Assembly: GCA_949283905.1 (NCBI GenBank)
Contig: CASDUB010000004.1
Coordinates: 1 to 13,643 of the forward strand
DNA from: an uncultured Lachnospiraceae bacterium
Lineage (GTDB): Bacteria > Bacillota > Clostridia > Lachnospirales > Lachnospiraceae
Length of the DNA: 13,643 bases
Direction of reading: 5' to 3'
The notes below the pieces were generated by a model that saw only the letters and a program-made list of their open reading frames with translations, had not been told where the DNA came from and ran no database searches. The translations under genes were made by a program, and so were the position numbers. Positions 6,937 to 13,643 of this stretch are shown piece after piece (the first letter of the stretch is position 1; each line of letters starts with the position of its first letter).

Positions 6937-7461
6937 ATGAAAAAATTAGAAGATTATATTATAAGCATACCTGATTTTCCGGAAAAAGGGATCATTTTCA
7001 GAGATGTGACGGGAATTCTTAACGAGGCTGAAGGAATACAGCTTTCAATCGATACGCTTCAGGGATTCTTAAAAGATGTGGATTTTAATATTATCGCGGG
7101 AGCCGAATCAAGAGGTTTTATTTTCGGAATGCCTTTAGCATATAATATGAAAAAACCTTTCGCGCTTATCAGAAAAAAAGGAAAACTTCCGAGAGAGACG
7201 GTTTCTGCGTCATATGAACTTGAATACGGAAGCGCGGAGATTGAGATGCATAAAGATTCGATAAAACCGGGAGATAAGGTCGTTCTTGTAGATGATCTTC
7301 TTGCTACGGGAGGAACAATGGAAGCTGCCGCAAAACTTGTGGAAGAACTTGGCGGCGAAGTTGTCAAAATGATATTTGTGATCGAACTTGCGGGTCTTAA
7401 AGGACGCGAAAAACTTTCGAAATACAACGTAGACAGCGCGATAATCTACGAAGGAAACTGA
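6937..7461 (+). CDS. apt: Adenine phosphoribosyltransferase
   Basis: 174 residues. The cytosolic enzyme joins adenine with PRPP to make AMP in purine salvage. The PRPP-binding motif VVLVDDLLATGGTMEA is at 115-130. Flanking APRT signatures are AGAESRGFIFG (54-64) and RKKGKLPRET (79-88), followed by YELEYG (93-98) and the family-typical MHKDSIKPGD (104-113). I chose the ATG at 6937, preceded by GGAGG four bases upstream, because it aligns with the N-terminus of the Bacillus enzyme. An ATG four codons earlier (6925) would place the ribosome binding site inside the coding region. It is the first gene of the cluster. The rel start follows 23 bases downstream, so adenine salvage and the alarmone enzyme are likely co-expressed. 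Confidence 0.97.
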   Translation: MKKLEDYIISIPDFPEKGIIFRDVTGILNEAEGIQLSIDTLQGFLKDVDFNIIAGAESRGFIFGMPLAYNMKKPFALIRKKGKLPRETVSASYELEYGSAEIEMHKDSIKPGDKVVLVDDLLATGGTMEAAAKLVEELGGEVVKMIFVIELAGLKGREKLSKYNVDSAIIYEGN

Positions 7462-7484
7462 TAAATTTTAACAGGGAGGAAGCC

Positions 7485-9839
7485 ATGGTTATGGAAGCAA
7501 AAACCGAAAATACAGAAGTAAAAGAATTAACAAATGACCTTGCGGGCGATCTCCCTGTTTACGTGATCGAAGGGGAGAAAAAAGCGAAGACTCCTGACGA
7601 ACTTTACCAGGAGCTTATTGATGTTGTAAAAAAATATCATCCTTCGGACGATATCTCTCTTATAGAAAAAGCATATAATATCGCGAAAAAAGCTCATAAC
7701 GATCAGGTGAGAAAATCGGGCGAACCGTATATAATCCATCCGTTAAATGTGGCTATAATTCTTGCCGAACTAGAACTCGATAAGGAAAGCATTATCGCCG
7801 GTCTTCTGCATGACGTAGTGGAAGATACAGTGATGACAAATCAGGAAATCGCAGACCAGTTCGGCGATGAGGTGGCGCTTATCGTAGACGGCGTCACGAA
7901 ATTGGGTCAGTTGTCATATTCCGCTGACAAAATAGAAAAGCAGGCCGAAAATCTCAGGAAAATGTTTCTTGCGATGGCAAAGGATATACGAGTTATCCTT
8001 GTAAAGCTTGCCGACAGGCTTCACAACATGCGCACTCTTCAGTACATGAAGCCTGAAAAACAGATCGAAAAAGCAAAAGAGACAATGGATATATATGCTC
8101 CTATTGCCCAGAGACTCGGTATTTCCGCCGTAAAAACAGAGCTGGATGACCTCGCTTTAAAATATCTTCATCCGGATGTCTACTACATGCTGGTCAAGGA
8201 GATCAAAGAAAAGAAAACCGAAAGAGACGAGTTTGTACAGCGTATAGTGGATACTGTCGCTGAAAACATGAAAAATGCCGGAATCAAAGCCGAGGTAAAT
8301 GGAAGGGCAAAACACTTTTTCAGTATCTACAGAAAGATGGTAAATCAGGATAAGACGCTCGATCAGATATACGATCTGTTTGCGATCCGAATCCTTGTGG
8401 ATACTATAAAGGACTGCTATGCGGCGCTCGGCGTTATCCATGAGCTGTACACGCCGATACCGGGACGTTTTAAAGACTATATCGCAATGCCGAAACCAAA
8501 TATGTACCAGTCTCTGCACACGACGGTAATCGGTCATTCGGGACGTCCCTTTGAGATTCAGATACGTACTTATGAAATGCATAAGGTAGCCGTCTATGGT
8601 ATCGCGGCTCACTGGAAATATAAAGAAGCCTCAAATAAAGGCGCATCAAAGGCAGCCGCCAGCGCGGCGCCGAGTGCAAAACAGACGGGCGCTGAGAAAG
8701 AAGAGGAAAAACTCAACTGGCTCAGACAGATACTCGAATGGCAGCAGGATATGTCTGACAATAAAGAGTTCATGAGCCTGTTGAAGAGCGATCTGAACCT
8801 GTTCAATGACAATGTTTATTGCTTTTCACCGGCAGGAGAAGTCAAGACGCTTCCGGCAGGGTCGTGTCCTATAGACTTCGCCTACATGATACATTCCGCC
8901 GTAGGAAATAAAATGGTCGGCGCGCGTGTAAACGGAAAACTCGTTCCGATAGAAATGAAATTGAAAAACGGCGACCGTGTTGAAATCATCACGTCGCAGA
9001 ATTCAAGAGGACCGAGCCGCGACTGGCTTAAAGTCGTAAAGAGCACGCAGGCTAAAAACCGCATTAACCAGTGGTTCAGACATGAGCTCAAGGAAGAGAA
9101 CATCGTTAAGGGAAGAGAACTTCTTGCGGCGTACGCCAGATCAAAGGGCAAAAATCTTCCTGATTATACAAAGCCGGAATATCTTGAAGCCGTAATGAAA
9201 AAATACGGATTCCATGATTGGGATTCCGTGCTTGCAGCAATAGGCCATGGAGGCCTTCGCGAAGGCCAGGTTATGAACAAGCTCATGGATCTCTACGCCC
9301 ATGATCAGGCTCAAAATATCACGGACGAGCATGTTCTTGAAAACCTTGCCGAAAATCAGACGGGGCTTCACAAGAAAACGGCAAAAGGCGGCATTACGGT
9401 ACGCGGACTCGACGATGTAGCGGTTCGTTTTTCGAAGTGCTGCAGCCCTATTCCGGGCGATGAGATAGTAGGCTTCATAACAAGAGGAAGAGGCGTTACA
9501 ATACACAGAACAGACTGTATAAATATCCTCAACCTTCCGGAATCCGAGAGACAGAGACTTATTGAAGCCGACTGGGCGGTAGATGAGAAAGAAAACAGAA
9601 ATTATCTCGTCGAGATAAATATATACGCGAACAACAGAAAAGGCCTGCTGGTGGATATCTCGAAGATATTTACTGAAAAGAAGATAGATATTGCTTCGAT
9701 GAACTGCAGAACGAGCAAAGCGGGAACAGCGACATTTACCGTAGGGTTTGAAGTCAACAATAAAGACGAATTGTCGGTTCTCGTTGAAAAACTGCGTCAG
9801 ATCGCAGGCGTTTTAGATATAGAAAGAGCAAAGGGATAA
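7485..9839 (+). CDS. rel: Bifunctional (p)ppGpp synthetase/hydrolase Rel
   Basis: 784 residues, full length for a long RelA/SpoT homologue. The HD hydrolase domain covers about 55-205. His85, His109-Asp110, Glu113-Asp114 and Asp177 sit where the metal ligands and catalytic residues of active hydrolases lie. The synthetase domain covers about 240-380, with RFKDYIAMPKPN (328-339), YQSLHTTV (341-348) and EIQIRT (357-362). The RFKD form, rather than EXDD, is typical of bifunctional Rel enzymes. TGS covers about 442-502. A Cys/His region has Cys652-Cys653, His674 and Cys678. An ACT domain covers about 707-784. An Ala/Lys-rich insert at 381-408 links the synthetase domain to the regulatory half. 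GGAGG lies 5 bases before the ATG at 7485; an ATG two codons later is less well placed. The enzyme makes and degrades (p)ppGpp in response to amino-acid starvation sensed on ribosomes. Confidence 0.97.
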   Translation: MVMEAKTENTEVKELTNDLAGDLPVYVIEGEKKAKTPDELYQELIDVVKKYHPSDDISLIEKAYNIAKKAHNDQVRKSGEPYIIHPLNVAIILAELELDKESIIAGLLHDVVEDTVMTNQEIADQFGDEVALIVDGVTKLGQLSYSADKIEKQAENLRKMFLAMAKDIRVILVKLADRLHNMRTLQYMKPEKQIEKAKETMDIYAPIAQRLGISAVKTELDDLALKYLHPDVYYMLVKEIKEKKTERDEFVQRIVDTVAENMKNAGIKAEVNGRAKHFFSIYRKMVNQDKTLDQIYDLFAIRILVDTIKDCYAALGVIHELYTPIPGRFKDYIAMPKPNMYQSLHTTVIGHSGRPFEIQIRTYEMHKVAVYGIAAHWKYKEASNKGASKAAASAAPSAKQTGAEKEEEKLNWLRQILEWQQDMSDNKEFMSLLKSDLNLFNDNVYCFSPAGEVKTLPAGSCPIDFAYMIHSAVGNKMVGARVNGKLVPIEMKLKNGDRVEIITSQNSRGPSRDWLKVVKSTQAKNRINQWFRHELKEENIVKGRELLAAYARSKGKNLPDYTKPEYLEAVMKKYGFHDWDSVLAAIGHGGLREGQVMNKLMDLYAHDQAQNITDEHVLENLAENQTGLHKKTAKGGITVRGLDDVAVRFSKCCSPIPGDEIVGFITRGRGVTIHRTDCINILNLPESERQRLIEADWAVDEKENRNYLVEINIYANNRKGLLVDISKIFTEKKIDIASMNCRTSKAGTATFTVGFEVNNKDELSVLVEKLRQIAGVLDIERAKG

Positions 9840-9842
9840 CAT

Positions 9843-10463
9843 ATGAAGGTTCAGTCTTTATGTCTGGGAATGGTTCAGACAAATTGTTATATTCTTCAAA
9901 ATGAAGATACAAAAGAAGTGATTATAGTAGATCCGGCTGAAAATGAAGAAGCGATTGCGCGCAGGATAGACGCTATGGGCGGCAAGCCGGTCGCCATACT
10001 TCTTACACATGGCCATTTTGATCATATTATGGCTTCAAAGGAGTTAAAGACAAAGTACGATATTCCGATATATGCGCACGGCGCGGAGGCGGAGCTTCTG
10101 GCAGATCCAAGTCTTAATCTTTCGCAGATGTCGGGAATTCCGTATGCGGTAAAAGCCGACGTCCTTTTAAAAGACGGCGATGAACCGGATATTCCGGGAT
10201 TTAAGTTCAGAGTCCTCCATACGCCGGGACATACGCAGGGCAGCTGCTGTTATTATTTTTATGAAGACAGGGTTCTTATGAGCGGAGACACTCTTTTTAA
10301 GGGATCATGCGGAAGAACAGATTTTCCTACGTCATCATGGACAAAGATGGAAGCGTCGTTAAAAAGACTTGTTACGGAACTTCCGGGAGAAACGGCTGTT
10401 TATCCGGGACATGAAGATACAACTACCATAGCTTTTGAAAAGAGGTTCAATTCTTTTGTCTGA
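9843..10463 (+). CDS. MBL-fold metallohydrolase (glyoxalase II-like)
   Basis: 206 residues. The metallo-beta-lactamase signature THGHFDH is at 55-61. Further metal ligands are His130 in TPGHTQGS, Asp149 in SGDTLF and His190 in YPGHEDTT. The fold and the dinuclear-metal site are therefore complete. The length fits the short glyoxalase II-like hydrolases common in Firmicutes, but no substrate motif marks it as true hydroxyacylglutathione hydrolase, and many anaerobes lack glutathione. The ATG lies 3 bases after the rel stop, and AAAGGG at the end of rel supplies the ribosome binding site, so translation is probably coupled. Its 3' end overlaps the next gene by 8 bases. Cytosolic; no signal peptide is seen. 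Confidence 0.92.
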   Translation: MKVQSLCLGMVQTNCYILQNEDTKEVIIVDPAENEEAIARRIDAMGGKPVAILLTHGHFDHIMASKELKTKYDIPIYAHGAEAELLADPSLNLSQMSGIPYAVKADVLLKDGDEPDIPGFKFRVLHTPGHTQGSCCYYFYEDRVLMSGDTLFKGSCGRTDFPTSSWTKMEASLKRLVTELPGETAVYPGHEDTTTIAFEKRFNSFV

Positions 10464-11919
10464 TATATCGATAAGCTTTAATAAAAGAGATTTTGAATAC
10501 GACGTCTATACGCTTGTAAAAGCTTTTTATCCGGGAAAAGAGATAACTACATTTTATACTGATGAAAACGTACATCCGGCCGAAACATTTCTGAAGCTGG
10601 ATGTATCTATGTTCGACGATCAAATCGTCTTGAATGTGATTCCGGATGACGAAGAAAACAAAATATCGGCTTCAAGAGAAGTTCCTGCAGATGACAGAAA
10701 AGAGCGGAAAAATATTCTTAAAAGACTGATCTATGAAACCTTATCAGAAATTTCGGGGAAAAAACTGCCGTGGGGAACCCTTACAGGCATAAGACCTACG
10801 AAAATACCCATGGCGCTCATGGAAGAAGGATGGAGAAATCCCGATATTGCAAAGTACATGAGGGAAGAGTATTATACAAGTCCTAAAAAGACTGCACTTG
10901 CGATCGCTGTGGCAAACAGGGAAAAGGAAATTCTGAATAAAGTGAATCCCGAAGAAGGATACAGCCTTTATATAGGCATACCGTTTTGTCCTTCTATCTG
11001 CCTCTATTGTTCTTTCGGATCGCATCCCTATGACAGATGGGGAAAGTTTTCGGAAGAATATCTCTCGGCGCTGTTTAAAGAGATTGACTTTATCGCTTCT
11101 TCAATGAAAAATAAAAAGCTGCAGACGATTTATATAGGCGGAGGAACGCCTACAACACTAAGCGCTGATCAGCTTGAAAGACTTCTTGCACATATCAGGG
11201 GATCATTTGATATGACAGACGTTATGGAATTTACGGTTGAAGCGGGACGCCCCGACACGGTGGATCTTGAAAAAATGGAGACTCTGATCAGGAACGGCGT
11301 TGACCGTGTTTCGATCAATCCGCAGACAATGAATCAAAAGACGCTCGAGATAATAGGACGAAACCATACTGTAGAACAGGTTGTGACGGCATTTGAGCTG
11401 GCAAGAAAAGCCGGATTTAAGAACATAAACATGGATATTATAGTGGGCCTGCCGGGCGAAGGAATAGGTGAGGTACGGGAAACTCTCAGACAGATAAAGG
11501 AACTTCATCCCGATTCGCTTACCGTTCACTCCCTTGCTCTAAAACGCGCGACAAGGCTCAATCTGTTTAAGGATATTTATACGCCTGTATCTTTTGAAAA
11601 TTCTCAGGAGATTATGGATCTTGTCGACATTGCCGCCATGGAAATGGGAATGGAGCCGTATTACATGTACAGACAGAAAAATATGGCGGGAAATCTTGAA
11701 AATATCGGATATGCGAAACGCGGATGTTTCGGCATTTACAATATCCTTATAATGGAAGAAAAACAGAGTATCCTTGCGGCCGGAAGCGGAGCGTCGTCGA
11801 AATTTGTATTTAAAGACGGCAGGATCGAAAGAGCCGAAAATGTAAAGGATATTAAGAATTATATTGAGAGAATAGATGAAATGCTTACTCGGAAGGAGAA
11901 ATATTTAAAATGCAATTAA
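10456..11919 (+). CDS. hemZ: HemZ-like radical SAM protein (putative oxygen-independent coproporphyrinogen III dehydrogenase)
   Basis: 487 residues from the TTG at 10456. The radical SAM cluster motif C-x3-C-x2-C is in GIPFCPSICLYCSF, with Cys178, Cys182 and Cys185. The SAM-binding glycine motif IGGGTPT is at about 227-233. The sequence RQKNMAGNLENIGYA (about 406-420) and the N-terminal extension with LPWGTLTGIRPTK (104-116) are typical of HemZ. Members are named for anaerobic oxidation of coproporphyrinogen III in heme synthesis. No other heme gene is in the window, so that reaction is not proven here. I chose TTG 10456 because AGAGG ends 10 bases upstream. An upstream TTG at 10435 has no convincing ribosome binding site and would lengthen the overlap with the hydrolase gene to 29 bases. 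The gene overlaps hisS by 10 bases. Confidence 0.87.
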   Translation: MSDISISFNKRDFEYDVYTLVKAFYPGKEITTFYTDENVHPAETFLKLDVSMFDDQIVLNVIPDDEENKISASREVPADDRKERKNILKRLIYETLSEISGKKLPWGTLTGIRPTKIPMALMEEGWRNPDIAKYMREEYYTSPKKTALAIAVANREKEILNKVNPEEGYSLYIGIPFCPSICLYCSFGSHPYDRWGKFSEEYLSALFKEIDFIASSMKNKKLQTIYIGGGTPTTLSADQLERLLAHIRGSFDMTDVMEFTVEAGRPDTVDLEKMETLIRNGVDRVSINPQTMNQKTLEIIGRNHTVEQVVTAFELARKAGFKNINMDIIVGLPGEGIGEVRETLRQIKELHPDSLTVHSLALKRATRLNLFKDIYTPVSFENSQEIMDLVDIAAMEMGMEPYYMYRQKNMAGNLENIGYAKRGCFGIYNILIMEEKQSILAAGSGASSKFVFKDGRIERAENVKDIKNYIERIDEMLTRKEKYLKCN

Positions 11920-13160
11920 AAAAGAAGCCTATAACCGGCATGAAGGACATTCTTCCAAGAGAAATGGAAATAAGGGATTATGTCTTAAGCGTGATGAAAG
12001 ATACATACAGGAAGTTCGGATTCGTTTCAATGGAAACTCCGTGTGTCGAGCATCTTGAAAATCTCAACAGCAAATCCGGCGGAGAAAACGAAAAGCTCAT
12101 ATTTAAGATCCTCAAAAGAGGGGAAAAGCTTAAGCTTGAAGAAGCGAAAACAGAGGCGGATCTTGTAGACGGCGGACTCAGATACGATCTTACAGTGCCG
12201 CTGTGCAGATATTACGCAAATCATTCATCGGAGCTTCCGTCGCCTTTTAAAGCGCTGCAGACAGGAAATGTATGGCGTGCCGACAGACCTCAAAGAGGAA
12301 GATACCGCCAGTTTATGCAGTGCGATATAGATATATTAGGAGAAACATCCAATATCGCCGAGATAGAACTTATACTCGCAACATCGACATTTCTCGGAAA
12401 AGTCGGATTTAAAAAATTTACAATCAGGATCAACGACAGAAGGATCCTTAAAGCGATGGCGGCTTATTCGGGATTTGAAGAAAAAGACTACGATACAGTA
12501 TTCATAATCCTTGACAAGATGGATAAAATAGGCATTGAAGGCGTTGCTGCCGAACTTGAAAAAGAAGGATTTAAAGAAGAATCCATCAAAAAATATCTCA
12601 CGCTTTTCGCAAATATAAGCGACAACACGGAAGGAATCGAATTTTTGAAAAACAAACTTGAAGGTTTCCTTTCGGATGACGTGGCAAACGGCCTCATTCA
12701 TATTATCAACAGTGTTGATAAAGCAAAACAGAGCAGTTTCGGTCTCGTATTCGATCCGACGCTCGTAAGAGGAATGTCATATTACACAGGCCCTATATTT
12801 GAAATCACGATGGATGATTTCGGAGGCTCTGTAGGAGGCGGCGGGCGATACGATGAAATGATAGGAAAATTTACGGGTCAGAATGTGCCGGCATGCGGAT
12901 TTTCCATCGGATTCGAGCGTATAGTTATGCTTATGCTTGAGCATGATTTCCAGATTCCTAAAGGAGTCGGCAAGAGAGCGTACCTTGTCGAGAAAAAAGT
13001 TCCGGATGAGAAGATGGAAGAGATACTCATGAAAGTTATGGCTGAGCGTGCCGAAGGCATGGAGATCAGTCTTAATATTATGAAAAAGAACAAGAAATTT
13101 CAAAAAGAACAGCTTGAAGCGGAAGGATACACAGAGATCGTAGAGATCTTTGCTGATTGA
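11910..13160 (+). CDS. hisS: Histidyl-tRNA synthetase
   Basis: 416 residues. The class II enzyme charges tRNA-His with histidine. Visible signatures are KPITGMKDILP (6-16), LRYDLTVPLCRYY (90-102), the motif 2 region NVWRADRPQRGRYRQFMQCD (120-139), LVRGMSYYTGPIFE (285-298), GGSVGGGGRYD (305-315) and motif 3 GFSIGFERI (330-338). In the histidine-binding loop, RGMSYYTG replaces the more usual RGLDYYTG. The anticodon-binding region (about 355-416) is short and divergent and lacks the familiar closing strands, yet it carries NKKFQKEQLEAEGY. I recall this form from Lachnospiraceae HisRS, so it looks like a lineage variant rather than a broken gene. The ATG at 11910 overlaps the hemZ stop. GGAG is 11 bases upstream, so coupling is likely. 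aspS starts 16 bases after the stop. Confidence 0.94.
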   Translation: MQLKKKPITGMKDILPREMEIRDYVLSVMKDTYRKFGFVSMETPCVEHLENLNSKSGGENEKLIFKILKRGEKLKLEEAKTEADLVDGGLRYDLTVPLCRYYANHSSELPSPFKALQTGNVWRADRPQRGRYRQFMQCDIDILGETSNIAEIELILATSTFLGKVGFKKFTIRINDRRILKAMAAYSGFEEKDYDTVFIILDKMDKIGIEGVAAELEKEGFKEESIKKYLTLFANISDNTEGIEFLKNKLEGFLSDDVANGLIHIINSVDKAKQSSFGLVFDPTLVRGMSYYTGPIFEITMDDFGGSVGGGGRYDEMIGKFTGQNVPACGFSIGFERIVMLMLEHDFQIPKGVGKRAYLVEKKVPDEKMEEILMKVMAERAEGMEISLNIMKKNKKFQKEQLEAEGYTEIVEIFAD

Positions 13161-13176
13161 TCAGGAGGATTTTAAA

Positions 13177-13643
13177 ATGGCAGAATCAATGCAGGGCTTA
13201 AAAAGAACATGCCGATGCGCTGAAGTGACGGAAGCGCAGATCGGAAGCTCGGTTACTCTAATGGGATGGGTACAGAAAAGCCGCAATAAAGGCGGAATAA
13301 TTTTTGTTGACCTCAGAGACCGTACAGGAATTATGCAGCTTATCTTTGAGAACGGAGATATAGATGAGGAAGGATTCAATAAAGCTGCTAAGCTCAGAAG
13401 CGAGTATGTAATTGCGGTTACCGGCGTGGTTGAAAAAAGAAGCGGCGCGGTAAATGAAAATATTTCGACAGGAACAATGGAGATAAGGGTAAATTATCTC
13501 AGAGTACTCTCTGAATCAGAGGTTCCTCCGTTCCCGGTTGAAGAGAACAGCAAGACAAAAGAAGATCTCAGACTTAAATACAGATATTTAGACCTCAGAA
13601 GACCTGATATACAAAGAAATCTTATGATGCGCTCAAAAGTGGC
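13177..13643 (+). CDS. aspS: Aspartyl-tRNA synthetase (3' end beyond window)
   Basis: 155 residues of the N-terminus are visible. An OB-fold anticodon-binding domain covers about 25-110, with VTLMGWVQKSRNKGGIIFVD (26-45) and DRTGIMQLIF (48-57). The entry to the class II catalytic domain follows, with PPFPVEE (117-123) and LRLKYRYLDLRRPDIQRNL (131-149), which belongs to motif 1 of bacterial AspRS. The ATG at 13177 has a near-perfect AGGAGG 8 bases upstream, 16 bases after the hisS stop. The hisS-aspS order is conserved in Firmicutes. Whether the enzyme discriminates between tRNA-Asp and tRNA-Asn cannot be judged because the catalytic part is missing. Confidence 0.95.
   Translation, partial: MAESMQGLKRTCRCAEVTEAQIGSSVTLMGWVQKSRNKGGIIFVDLRDRTGIMQLIFENGDIDEEGFNKAAKLRSEYVIAVTGVVEKRSGAVNENISTGTMEIRVNYLRVLSESEVPPFPVEENSKTKEDLRLKYRYLDLRRPDIQRNLMMRSKV

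Noticed and set aside
7059..7427. 122-residue minus-strand frame opposite apt
   Set aside because: It is a shadow of the apt coding sequence, Ser/Pro-rich with no recognisable motif and no ribosome binding site. The plus-strand APRT is unambiguous.
12336..12701. Minus-strand frames opposite hisS, and similar ones opposite rel and the transporter
   Set aside because: All lie wholly antisense to well-identified genes and have biased composition from reverse codons, with no domain seen.

Overview
The window looks like chromosomal DNA of a low-to-moderate GC, anaerobic Gram-positive bacterium, most likely a Clostridia member of the Lachnospiraceae type. This is inferred from the strong AGGAGG-type ribosome binding sites, the sigma-A-like promoters, the gene order apt-rel-(metallohydrolase)-hemZ-hisS-aspS, and a histidyl-tRNA synthetase with the divergent C-terminus I associate with that family. 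Base and codon composition look uniform. I see no phage, insertion sequence, CRISPR array or RNA gene.

Layout. (1) Positions 1-2829, minus strand: a two-gene envelope unit. A membrane-bound O-acyltransferase (MBOAT, AlgI/DltB type) is followed 9 bases later by a membrane-anchored DHHW/AlgX-like SGNH protein that runs off the left edge. Together they probably move acyl groups across the membrane onto a surface glycan. (2) 3031-3879, plus strand: a single-gene polytopic metal-exporter-like protein (ArsP_2 family) with a Cys/His/acidic cytosolic loop. It diverges from the MBOAT gene through two good promoters. (3) 3884-3933: a long hairpin that can end transcription from both sides, shared with the convergent gene. 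(4) 3948-5318, minus strand: M18 aspartyl aminopeptidase. (5) 5319-5455: a compact divergent promoter region with an inverted repeat that overlaps both -35 boxes. (6) 5456-6856, plus strand: a membrane-anchored CapA-family metallophosphatase-like protein. (7) 6937 to the right edge, plus strand: six tightly packed genes, apt, rel, an MBL-fold hydrolase, hemZ-like radical SAM, hisS and aspS (cut by the edge). They have one visible promoter at 6873-6901, and gaps or overlaps of 23, 3, -8, -10 and 16 bases.

How the genes work together. The right-hand cluster joins purine salvage (Apt), the stringent-response alarmone enzyme (Rel) and two aminoacyl-tRNA synthetases, so nucleotide supply, (p)ppGpp and tRNA charging are probably co-expressed. 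It resembles the recJ-apt-relA-dtd-lytH-hisS-aspS region of Bacillus subtilis, but capA sits where recJ would be and dtd is absent. The left side is mainly envelope and metal homeostasis.

Most of the window is ordinary core genome. I did not find a convincing undescribed system. The items most worth a second look are the acylation pair with its Pro/Thr/Glu-rich linker, the metal-loop exporter, the back-to-back promoter operator candidate, the absence of dtd, and the atypical HisRS C-terminus.
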